From Geotrypetes seraphini (Eukaryota > Chordata > Amphibia > Gymnophiona > Dermophiidae): a DNA stretch of 64,000 nt. Positions 55,235 to 64,000 of this stretch are shown piece by piece; the first letter of the stretch is position 1; every line of letters starts with the position of its first letter. The position numbers were made by a program, and so were the translations under genes. The notes below the pieces were generated by a model. That model was not told the DNA's origin, did no database searches, and was given only the letters and a program-made list of their open reading frames with translations. The stretch lies in NCBI RefSeq assembly GCF_902459505.1, contig NC_047096.1, forward strand, positions 1,612,001-1,676,000, written 5' to 3'.

Positions 55235-55525
55235 CTCTTTATAGTGAATAATAGAAACATAGAAGATGACGGCAGAAAAGGGCTACAGCCCATCAAGTCT
55301 GCCCACTCTGCTTACCCACCCCCTGTCTATGCCCTAATGACCCAATTTCCTTATCTTGACCCTCGTAGGGATCCCACATGGGTATCCCATTATATTCTTA
55401 AAGTCTGGCACGCTGTCTGCCTCGATCACCTGCACTGGAAGCTTGTTCCAATGATCAACCATTCTCTCTGTGAAGAAATACTTTCTGGTGTCGCCATGAA
55501 ATTTTCCACCCCTAATAAGTATCAT
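55235..55525 (-). mobile_element. CR1 LINE 3' end, antisense
   Basis: The minus strand reads GGKFHGDTRKYFFTERMVDH, then WNKLPVQVIEADSVPDFK, the CR1 C terminus. The tail TCAAGTCTGCCCACTCTG lies at the left. Confidence 0.8.
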
Positions 55526-56690
55526 TTTATTTCCATTTGCAATACAAATAGTGATGCAGCAGCTATTTTTATTCCGATAAAGAGGAGAGATCCAAGACGG
55601 AATGCTAGCAATTCAGAGTGGAGATTTTTCTCTGAGTTTCTATGTCAATTTCACCCTGTTTATAGACATATTTGATCAAATAATCTCCCTCCCACCCTTA
55701 TCCTGGATTGGTACAATAATCTTTCCTATGGATCAAGGGGACCTATTCATGCATTCCAACTCGGGCTGGTCTAAAGATCAAACTTCTAAAGTCAGCTGTG
55801 GTTCAGTTTTGGGTCTGATCAGTCTGGTTCCTGTATATGTGCAGCAATCAGAAGCTGCCTTAAGGTCAACAATACGGTTGAAGCTGAATGGTAGGACTTA
55901 GGTCAATATCCTCCTCACAGGGGTAATGAATTTTCATCTCAGCCCCCACCAACATGGTGGACCGCCCCCTCCCCTTACTACGCCATAGCAACCATCTCTC
56001 CATACCAAACCATAGAGATCAGAAATTACAAAGCCTTATAATCTCTACCTAATACACAAAATATCCTCTCTAATCCATGCTTGAGAAAATCACACCCAGT
56101 CCCCAAGACGTTGCTTATACCATCGTTAACAGCACAATCCCCCCCCTTCCTTCCCTATCTCCTCCACACGACTGCTGCCTGATTCAGGGGAAAATATTTT
56201 GATTCGATTCGCCCTGTTGAATCGATTATTCGATTTGATTTCAATGACACAGTTTTTAAAGTTTAAACATTTTATTTAACCAAGGCAATATCATGTCAAA
56301 AACAGGAACATTCAATCTATAACATGGTTCATAGTCAGATGAGGACAAATGGGCGTAGACAAGTGAGCGCAAGAAACCTGCAAATGAAGAAATTTGGAAG
56401 TAGTGTCGCTCTCACCAAAGGCGAGTGAAATCCGCGCAAGACAAATACCTGTTATAGAGCAAGTTCTAGCAAGACCAGACCTTTACCTATAACGGACACA
56501 CTCAGGCAGCGAAAGGAAGGCGGGCTGTTCTCAGCACATATAAAAGGAGCAAACGTAACCATAGTAACGAAAATGCATTCACATGACTTATATTCAAAGC
56601 ACAAAGAAGCTAGGTAACCATAGTGATAAAATGTACTTGCAAAACAACGTCACTTTTACGTGACCGTGCACGTGATTGTGTTGTTAACCT
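55526..56690. other. No gene recognised
   Basis: Contains TTTTGATTCGATTCGCCC and related AT-rich words near 56210, and GACAAATGGGCGTAGACAAG near 56344, which looks like an edge of a DNA element sharing words with 47525-47902. No coding exon is seen. Confidence 0.35.
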
Positions 56691-56718
56691 TTTGTGGTGC
56701 GCTCCGCCATTTTGTGCT

Positions 56719-56793
56719 GCGCTCAATTGTCTTACGCTCAATTGTCATTGCGCTCAATTGTCATTGCGCTCAATTGTCGTAGTGCTCAGTTGT
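56719..56793. repeat. 16-bp tandem repeat with CAATTG core
   Basis: Units of GCGCTCAATTGTCATT occur four to five times with small changes and are followed by degenerate forms. The CAATTG core is self-complementary. Confidence 0.7.
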
Positions 56794-56924
56794 CTGTGTG
56801 CATATGTCTTGCGTGCATTTGACTTGCCACCCTATAATATAGCTTGAAAATTAGAAACATGGGGTGGTGCCAGCAGGGAAGAGGGCCGGAGAGGAGACGC
56901 AGGTGCCGGCTGATTGCCTATAGC

Positions 56925-59264
56925 AGTGTTTCTCAACTTCTTCAAGCCAAGTACGCCCTAAGCCTAACAAATACCAACTGAGTACTCACGCCCAAGCTCC
57001 ACCCCCCTAATAGTACTATTGTAATGCAATTTTTTACATCCATTTTTCATATACACACAATATAATCTTAATATATCTAATCTAATCCTTAGGTTTGTAT
57101 ACCGCATCATCTCCACATTCGTAGAGCTCGACGCGGTTTACAGTAGGAGAAATAGGAAGGAACTACAACAGAGGGTTAGAGGTAGAAGTGGGAAGAAAAT
57201 TTACAGGACTTGGGATGCCAAGATATAAGAGTTTCCTCGATTCCTAAGTTGGAGGGAGACTTACATTTTTTGAGAAAAGCCAGGTTTTCAGATGTTTGCG
57301 GAAAACTTGGAGAGAGCTCAAGTTCCGAAGAGGGGAGGTAAGGTTGTTCCAGAACTCAGTGATTTTGAAGTGGAGGGAGGTCCCTAGCTTTCCTGTGTGG
57401 GAAATGCCTTTTAGCGAGGGGAAGGATAGTTTTAATTTCTGGGAGGATCTGGTGGTATTATGGTTTGAGGAATTCCAAGAAAGAGGGATAAAGGGAGGGA
57501 GGATACCATATTGGATTTTGAAAGTTAAACAGGCGCATATATATTGGTATAATGGTAACCACAAAATTAACACACTGTAGGAAGAGAAAATGTTAATTAT
57601 CATTTATATTTGGGGGGAGGGGTGTTCAAAAGAGGTCAAGGCAGATGACTTTAAAATATGCAATGTCACCTCACTAACAACTATAGAAAAATAGACAAAT
57701 ATAGTGCAAAATATAGACTGCAGGTATAAATTCTCAAAACTGATCACTAAATTGAAAATAAAATCATTTTTCCTATCTTTGTTGTCTGGTGATTTCATGA
57801 GTCGCTGGTTGCACTTCCTTCTGACTGTGCATCCAACATTTCTTTCTTTCTGCCTCCCGCATGCTTCCTCTTCTCTGGCCCTCATTCCATTCCCCAACCA
57901 ACATCTCTTTCTGTCCCTCCATGAGTCCAACTTTTCTTCCTCTCTCATCCCCCAGATCATTCCCTTCCCCAACCAACATCTATCTCTCTCCCTCCATGAA
58001 TTCAACTTTGTATTCTCTGCCCTCTTCCTCTTCCCCTGAGTGTGACATTTCTCCTTCCCTCCTTTCTGCCCTCCCCATCAAACTCTCTCTCCATGAGTCT
58101 AACACTTTCTGCCTTCTGCACGTTTCCTCTCCTCCAGACCTCATTTCCTTCCCCAATCAACATCTCTCTCTGTCCCTCCATGAGTCCAACTTTTCTTCCT
58201 GTCTCCTCCACCCCTATTAGCAACAAGTTTCGCTCTCTCGCTCTCACTGATCATCTGTCTTGAGAGATCCAGGCATCTCTCTACCCCCTCTATTTTCACA
58301 TCCAACATTTCTTCCTCTCTCATCCCCCAGATCATGGACAGCATTTTTCACCACTGCCCACCAGCCCCATGCCCAATTCTCCTTCTATCACCCATCTCCA
58401 GCACAATGCCACATCTCTCCCTCCAACACTATGTCCAGCATTCCTCCTCCATGCATCCCTTTCAATCTGTCCCTCTCCACCACCATATCCAACATTTCTC
58501 CCTCTCATCCTTATCTCCCCCATGAATCCCTCTCTCCTCTCTCTGATCAATTTTCCTTTTTCTTCCTTTCCCCATATGCCACCATCTTTCCCTCTCACTC
58601 ACACACTCATACCCAACAATTCTCCCTTTCTATTCCCTCCCTCCTATGTCCCAAGTTAGTGCCCCCTTCTCCATCCCTTCAGTGTCCTATATTCATGCCC
58701 CCCCCCCCTCCCTGCATGTAAGTAGTTGCCCATCTGTAGAAGCCACTGCTGTCTCCGGGAATTCCACCTCCTTGCCTGCCCCCAAAGCCGAACCAGTTCT
58801 TGTTCAAGCCGCACTCGCTCCTTCAGTCTTCCACAGCACTCCTTGCAGGGATGGCGCAGGCAGTGATTCACACACTGTACAAGGCTGACCCACAAGCCTT
58901 CTCTCTGACGTTGGAGAGGTTTCCGGGTCAGCTACTTACATGCAGTGTGGAAATCGCTGCCTGTGTTGTCCCTGCAAGGCACGTGCCACTGAAGACTGAA
59001 GGAGCGAGTGTGGCTCAAACAAGAACTGGGTCAGCTTTGTGGGGGAGGGGATGGGCAGGGAGGGAGGAATCCCTGGCTGCAGCAGGGGGTGGGCAGGAAG
59101 CTGAGATCCCCGGCAGTGGCAGGGGGCGGACAGGAAGGCGAGATTCCAGGTGGCTTCTACAGATGGGCGGGAATATCCTCCGTGGCAGCCAGGCTGCGTA
59201 CCCTAACAAGTGGCCTGCGTACCCCTAAGGGTACGTGTACCATGTGTTGAGAAACACTGATCTA
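56925..59264. mobile_element. hAT-like non-autonomous element, about 2.3 kb, with nested L2
   Basis: The left end CAGTGTTTCTCAACTTCTTC is matched by GTGTTGAGAAACACTG at the right. Subterminal blocks AAGTACGCCC and GCGTACCCCTAAGGGTACG lie near the ends. The interior is pyrimidine-rich and shares sequence, inverted, with 37380-38165. A hairpin lies at 58790-59035 (CGCTCCTTCAGTCTTC against GAAGACTGAAGGAGCG). The 8-bp flanks do not match well, so an exact duplication is not shown. No transposase frame is recognised. Confidence 0.6.
57075..57640 (-). mobile_element. L2-like LINE C-terminal end, antisense, nested
   Basis: The minus strand reads KITEFWNNLTSPLRNLSSLQ, then VFRKHLKTWLFSKN. The 3' tail ATACCGCATCATCTCCACAT in reverse resembles the end of the LINE at 1515-1600. 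Confidence 0.75.
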
Positions 59265-59534
59265 GTTGAGATAGCATTAGGGATTGCACTGAAATTCAGA
59301 AAGCCTCTGTTCAAAGTATTTTTTGATGGATCTTAGTTTGTCATTTTTGATTGTACGGTGGCTTTTCGGATAGGTGGTTATCAAATTCTACTCATGATTT
59401 GGGATTGTAGTTCTAATGGAAAGTCTGTGTCATCTACTATAACCCTTGGAGTGTAGTGTGAGTCAATTGAAGGTCCTAGCTCAAGGAAATTGCTTTAGTT
59501 CTTATTTAGTTTGAGGCTGTGGGTTTTCTATGAT

Positions 59535-59730
59535 AGAAACATAGAAACATGACAGCAGATAAAGGCCAAATGGCCCATCTAGTCTGCCCATCCACTATCT
59601 CTTCTTCTCCCTAAGAGATCCCATATGCCTGTCCCATGCTATCTTGAATTCAGATACAGTCTTCATGTCCACCACCTCCACTGGGAGACTATTCAACACA
59701 TCCACCACCCACTATAATAAGTACTTTTCA
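59535..59730 (-). mobile_element. CR1 LINE 3' tail, antisense
   Basis: ATAGAAACATGACAGCAG, AAAGGCCAAATGGCCCATC and CCACCACCTCCACTGGGAG are the inverse of the tail at 4200-4390. Confidence 0.8.
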
Positions 59731-59854
59731 CTGTTGGATTCAAAGTCTGTTCTGGACACTTGTGCTATGCTTAGTTAATTGATTAATTCTTTTTGGGCGA
59801 AGGGGGGATCTAATTGATCAATACTGGGAAGGGAGAAGGTGTTCACAATATAGA

Positions 59855-60245
59855 CATTAAGGGCCTGATTCTCTGTAGGACGCTGATCTCGGTAGACGCC
59901 TAAAAGGCAGATGCCAATCACGCATCGGCGTCCTAAAGAGAATCGCATCTGCATCGCTGAACAGACACCTTAAATGTGGCCCAGCATTTTGCAGGTGTCT
60001 GTCTCGGGCCTATGGAAACGTGTAGATACGCTTAAGCACGCGCAAGGCCACTTCTGGCGTAACCATGCCCACGCCCTGATGTATCTCCGTAGACATGCTA
60101 CGGGTACCCACAATGTAGGCATCCTTCCTTGAACAAGTTCTAAAACAAATGGCAATGGTAGGATGCCTACAACCGCCTGGAATTGGGACACGCGTTTCAA
60201 AAACCTGGCCCTGATGGTATTGCTAATAGTGCTTTAAGAGCTCAG
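59855..60245. mobile_element. Probable DNA element with GATTCTCT ends
   Basis: GGGCCTGATTCTCTGTAGGA and CCTAAAGAGAATCGC are inverted near 59862-59950, and a GCCTACAACCGCC block follows. The boundaries are uncertain. Confidence 0.35.
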
Positions 60246-60289
60246 TCTGACACTTTGACCATCATCAGTGTTATGTTTTTGGAAAGGCC

Positions 60290-61335
60290 AGCGTTTTACG
60301 GGAGTCCCCGCCTCCTCTCTGCTACGCCCTCCTTCCCCGCACTTTCCATTACCTCCTACCCCTTTCCCCTGCCCCGCCCCTTCTCTGTCATTGCTCCGTC
60401 TCTGCCCCATTCCCATCCCTATGCCATGCCCTCCTCCCCGCCCATGTCATCGCCTCCTACCCCTTTTCCCTGCCCCTTCTCTGTCATTGCTCTGTCTCTG
60501 CTCCACCCCCTTCCTCATGCCACGCCCTCCTTCCCCGCCCATGCCATCGCCTCCTACCCATTTTTCCTGCCCTGCCCCTTCTGTCATTGCTGTCTCTGCT
60601 CCACCCCTTCCTCGTGCCGTGCCCTCCTCCCCGCCCATACCATCACCTCCTACCCCACCCCTGCTGCGCCCCTTCTCTGCCCCAGCCTCCTATCCCTTTT
60701 CCCTGCCCTGCCCCTTCTCTGTCATTGCTCTGTCTCTGCTCCACCCCTTCCTCGTGCCATGCCCTCCTCCCCGCCCATACCATCACCTCCTACCCCACCC
60801 CTGCTGCACCCCTTCTCTGCCCCTTCTCTGTCATTGCTCTGTCTCTGCTTCACCCCTTTCCTGGTGCCATGCCCTCCTCCCCGCCCATGCCATCGCCTCC
60901 TAGCCCACCCCTGCCCTTTTTCAGCCCCACCCCCTTCCTTGTGCCACACCCTCCATCCCCGCCCATGCCATCGCCTCCTACCCCACCCCTGCCCTTTTTC
61001 AGCCCCACCCCTTCCTTGTGCCACGCCCTCCATCCCCGCCCATGCCATCGCCTCCTACCCCACCCCTGCCCTTTTTCAGCCCCACCCCCTTCCTTGTGCC
61101 ACGCCCTCCATCTCCGCCTATGCCATCGCCTCCTACCCCACCCCTGCCCCTTTTCAGCCCCACCCCCTTCCTTGTGCCACGCCCTCCATCCCCGCCCATG
61201 CCATCGCCTCCTACCCCACCCCTGCCCCTTTTCAGCCCCACCCCCTTCCTTGTGCCACGCCGTCCATCCCCGCCCATGCCATCGCCTCCTATCCCTTTTC
61301 CCCGCCCCTTCTCTCTGCCATTGCTATCTCTGCCC
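60290..61335. repeat. GC- and pyrimidine-rich minisatellite upstream of TOMM6
   Basis: About ten copies of a unit that in the later part is near 75-85 bp. It is recognisable by GCCATCGCCTCCTACCCC and CCCTGCCCCTTTTCAGCCCC. The long open frames here on both strands come from the absence of A/T-rich stop words in the repeat, not from genes. Confidence 0.85.
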
Positions 61336-61760
61336 CATCTCCTTCCCGCGCCATAGAATCCCGCCTCCGCTCCGCCCCCTTCTCTCTGCTCCACCTCCTG
61401 CCCATGCCCACTGCTCTCCGCCCCCGTGTTTACAAGCGAGAAAAGCCGAGGCACGTGCCTTGCGGAACGGCGCAGAAACGGGGACAACCAATCCGAACGG
61501 ACGCATGGACGCACCGTCACTGACGCGTCACGTTGTGTGCTCTTGCCCAAACTAAAGATGGCCGCTAGGGCTGTTCTTTTGCCTGTGGCGCCGAGGCTTC
61601 CGGAAGTGACGCACTAACGACGCGCCGTTCCTGAGCGGAAGGGAAGCAGCTATGGCGGCCGGAGAGCAGGGCGACAGCGTTCGGCAGTGGCTACGAGGTG
61701 CTTACCGGTTCGCAACGGACAAGAACGACTTCCGCAGGTAACTGAGCAGCAGAAGCGGGT
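61336..61760 (+). promoter_or_regulatory. TOMM6 CpG-island promoter
   Basis: CpG-dense sequence ending at the TOMM6 first exon. TTCCGGAAGTGACGCAC (core 61600-61614) is an ETS site followed by a CRE-like half site, 38 bases before the ATG. A KLF/YY1-like AAGATGGCCGC lies at 61554-61564. The set is typical of a housekeeping mitochondrial gene. Confidence 0.75.
61652..61737 (+). CDS. TOMM6: TOMM6, mitochondrial import receptor subunit TOM6, exon 1 only
   Basis: TOM6 is a small tail-anchored subunit of the outer-membrane TOM translocase. The exon encodes MAAGEQGDSV, then RQWLRGAYRFATDKNDFRR, matching the human WLRGVYRFATDRNDFRRN block just before the membrane segment. It ends in phase 2 at CGCAG/GTAACT. 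The second exon, expected to encode the NLILNLGLFAAGVWLA-type membrane helix, is not found by eye in the remaining 2.3 kb and should lie beyond the window. Position next to PRICKLE4 in other vertebrates supports the call. Confidence 0.93.
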
Positions 61761-62470
61761 GGCATTCTGTCTAGGAGAGAACCAAAAAGCAGCTCAATCA
61801 CTTGTACGACCCAAATGCCGAGAATCAGACCACATTGAGGGACCTTTAAGACCTCTAAATGCAGCTGGGGACACGGTTAGGGCGGGAGAGCGGCAGACCC
61901 AGACCCAGACCTAGTCATCCTGCAGGGAGAATTGACTTCCTGGACAAAACTGATACATTGTGAAAACAGGTAAAAGCGCCAAAAAGATATCCAAAGTGAA
62001 CCAGATAACCACTGCAGAGACAAAGTAAAGACCCCCCCCCCCAAAAAAAAAAAAAAAAAAAAAATCAGAATAAAAACATACATACCTGTCTCTGGAACAT
62101 CAACACCTACTATAGGAAAGCTGCACACAGGTGTTTTGATAAAGCCCTGCATGGTCCTTCCAGTTTGCCCAGCAGTCACACTCATCATCAAGGCAATGTT
62201 GAACCAACAACCTAGTAATTCTTCATTTTACTTGCTAAGTTCTTCTATAACAGTGGTCTCGGGGCCACATGCGGCCCACCAGGTACTATTTTGAGGCCCT
62301 TGGTATGTTTATCATAATCACAAAATTAAAACAGTTTCTTAATCATATGTCTCTAGCTATAAATGACAATATTATTAAGACTTAACCAAAAGGAAAGATT
62401 TATAAACTAGAAAGAGTTTTACCTCATGCAAAATTGTCATTTCTTTACTAAGACATTAACTATTTTATCC
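61738..62470 (+). other. TOMM6 intron, start
   Basis: Contains a poly-C/poly-A run at about 62030-62064. GTGGTCTCGGGGCCACATGC near 62252 resembles a decayed hAT end. No exon is recognised. Confidence 0.4.
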
Positions 62471-62472
62471 CA

Positions 62473-64000
62473 GGACAAGCAGGCAGCATATTCTCTACAT
62501 GTGGGTGACGTCATCCATGGACCCCCGTCGCGGACAGGCTTCTCAAGCAAACTTGATTGAAGATCTCAAAGTTTTCTAGTGCTGCCCACACATGTGTGTG
62601 CCTTCCTGCTCCACTAGAGGGCGCATCCCCTCCTCGTGGTCTTCAGTTCTTAGTTTTCTGCAGAGCCAGAAAGCCCTGTCTCTCTTCTCTGCGTTCTTCT
62701 AAGTGCCTTTCTAGCACCGCGGCTTCTTTATTTTGTTCGGGAGTCACTGTGCGGTTAGTTGCTTCGTTTGTTGACTTGATCATCTATTTTTGTTTTTCGA
62801 CTCGGCGACCAGGGGCTCCCGGATTGCACGACCACGGCCCTTATGTATCGGCCTCTTACCGGGTTTAAGAAGTGCTCCCAGTGCAATCGGGTTATTTCAA
62901 TCACAGATCCGCACCGCTGGTGTATTCTGTGCATGGGTGTTGATCACCCGACAGACTCATGTCCTTGTTGTGCCATTCTCCAGCCTCGGGCTCTTTGCCA
63001 TGGAGGCTGCTCCTAATTCGGCCACGGTCTCGACGTCGGCCTTGAAGACCTCGGCCCCGGGCAAGTCTCCCTTGACCTCGAAGACCTCGGATCCAGGTAA
63101 GTCTCCTCTTCCTCCTTCAGGTTCAGTTCAGCTGCCGAAGAAACCTTCCTCGGAGTCTCTGGCCATCCAGGCAGTGAGTGTAGTCCTGCCAGCCTCGACG
63201 AGACCATCCTCCAGGCATGCTTCCACCATACGGGAATACTCTTCCTTGAGGTCGCCCTCGGTGGAACGCACTGCTGCATCTGCCCGGCCTAATATGGTCA
63301 CGGTGCCAATGTTCGAGGAGGTGTTGAAGGCGATCATCTCCTCGGAGCTCTCCTCGGCTTTGGCTCAGCTTACCCTGCCTCAACTTCGCGTGTTGTGGAC
63401 CAGCCTGAGCGTCGCATCGAGGGTTCTCGGGGCAAGGTACATCGGTCGTGGCATCTGTCCTCGTCAGACTCTTTACCCCTTCCATCGAGGCACGCTTCTC
63501 CCTCAAGCCAACCTCGGTCGAGGCGTCTTACGAAGCGGCCCCGGGACTCCCCCCCCCGAGGCGGGGTAGGTCCCTGGTGCCTCACACTACCGGGTCCATT
63601 AAGACCTAGGACCTCACCTTGTCCAACCAGAGTCTGTTGAGGTCTCAGGGAACCCTGCCTCTTTTTCCCGAGGTTTGTCTTCAGGCCGAGGTTCTCCGAG
63701 GAGGCGTCTTCGGACCCCGAGGTCCTCCCCTCCGGGGACTTCTAAGCGCAGGCTCTCATCGACTCTCCCCCCCCCCCCCGTTCTGTTAGCGGGGCTTCCT
63801 CGGCGTCCATGTTGGTGGATACGGATGTGCCGGCGCAATATTCCAGGGAGGCTTCCCCCCTCCTTTTCGGCTGCCTTGAGGTCTCGTTCGACCACTCCCC
63901 TTGAGGGGCATTCTGAGAGCAGACCCTCTTCCTTTACTAGATTTGTTCAGGATATGGGGAAGAGTGTTAAACTTGGATCTCCAGTCGGATTCCAAGTATA
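62473..64000 (+). mobile_element. 5' part of a retroelement with Gag-like zinc knuckle (DIRS-like, fossil), runs off the window
   Basis: It begins near CAGGACAAGCAGGCAGCATA and carries a Gag-like frame from about 62842 with CSQC, then CILCMGVDHPTDSC, which fits a CX2CX4HX4C zinc knuckle. Downstream is Ser/Pro/Arg-rich coding-like sequence with high CpG and C content. The D-x-H-x-W-C-x-x-C-x-G arrangement recalls DIRS-type Gag proteins, but a Gypsy-type origin is not excluded. No reverse transcriptase is in view. The element looks broken, with at least a few breaks in the visible part. It lies in the TOMM6 intron. Confidence 0.55.

Noticed and set aside
58260-58721. Pro/Ser/His-rich frame of 153 codons
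   Set aside because: It lies in the pyrimidine-rich body of a transposon-like element and is of simple sequence.
60183-61555. Long proline/serine/leucine-rich frames on the plus strand and glycine/arginine-rich frames on the minus strand upstream of TOMM6
   Set aside because: All are translations of the GC-rich minisatellite, with no start context, splice structure or family match.
62557-63640. Several frames between 62.5 and 63.7 kb as further TOMM6 exons
   Set aside because: None encodes the expected TOM6 membrane helix, and the region has Gag-like features of a retroelement.

Overview
The window looks like part of a vertebrate nuclear chromosome, most likely from an amphibian and probably a caecilian. 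It holds four host genes split by introns with GT-AG (once GC-AG) borders. They lie in a sea of CR1-type LINEs, L2-like LINEs, tRNA/MIR-like SINEs and hAT-like MITEs. The caecilian call rests on the repeat mix and is an inference.

Gene content matches the human 6p21.1 block FRS3 - PRICKLE4 - TOMM6. FRS3 lies on the minus strand (coding exons 7528-9712; CpG-rich promoter about 11.7-12.06 kb). PRICKLE4 lies on the plus strand (seven coding exons, 25934-33647). TOMM6 starts at 61652 on the plus strand; only its first exon lies in the window. Between PRICKLE4 and TOMM6 sits a complete gene not expected from the human order. It is a minus-strand periphilin-like gene (coding exons 39699-51873, promoter near 54.5 kb) whose predicted protein of about 742 residues has a periphilin-type C-terminal domain and a 1446-bp exon built of about 19 repeats of roughly 25 residues. 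This is the most interesting object in the window.

Region by region: 0-6 kb is stacked LINE, SINE and MITE fossils. 7-12 kb is FRS3. 12-25 kb is repeats only (CR1, L2-like, L1-like fragments, MITEs, one solo LTR). 25.9-34.1 kb is PRICKLE4. 34.6-39.6 kb is repeats and purine-rich sequence. 39.7-54.7 kb is the periphilin-like gene with CR1, SINE and MITE insertions in its introns. 55-61.3 kb is repeats, including a 2.3-kb hAT-like element and a GC-rich minisatellite directly upstream of TOMM6. 61.3-61.75 kb is the TOMM6 CpG island. 62.5-64 kb is the start of a retroelement with a Gag-like zinc knuckle, running off the right edge.

Functionally the genes are separate: FGF/neurotrophin receptor docking (FRS3), planar-polarity-type LIM adaptor (PRICKLE4), mitochondrial import (TOMM6), and a probable HUSH-type silencing factor or derivative (periphilin-like). 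The FRS3 and TOMM6 promoters share an identical 15-bp ETS/CRE-like element. All gene models were read by eye from splice signals and remembered family sequences; no database search was run.
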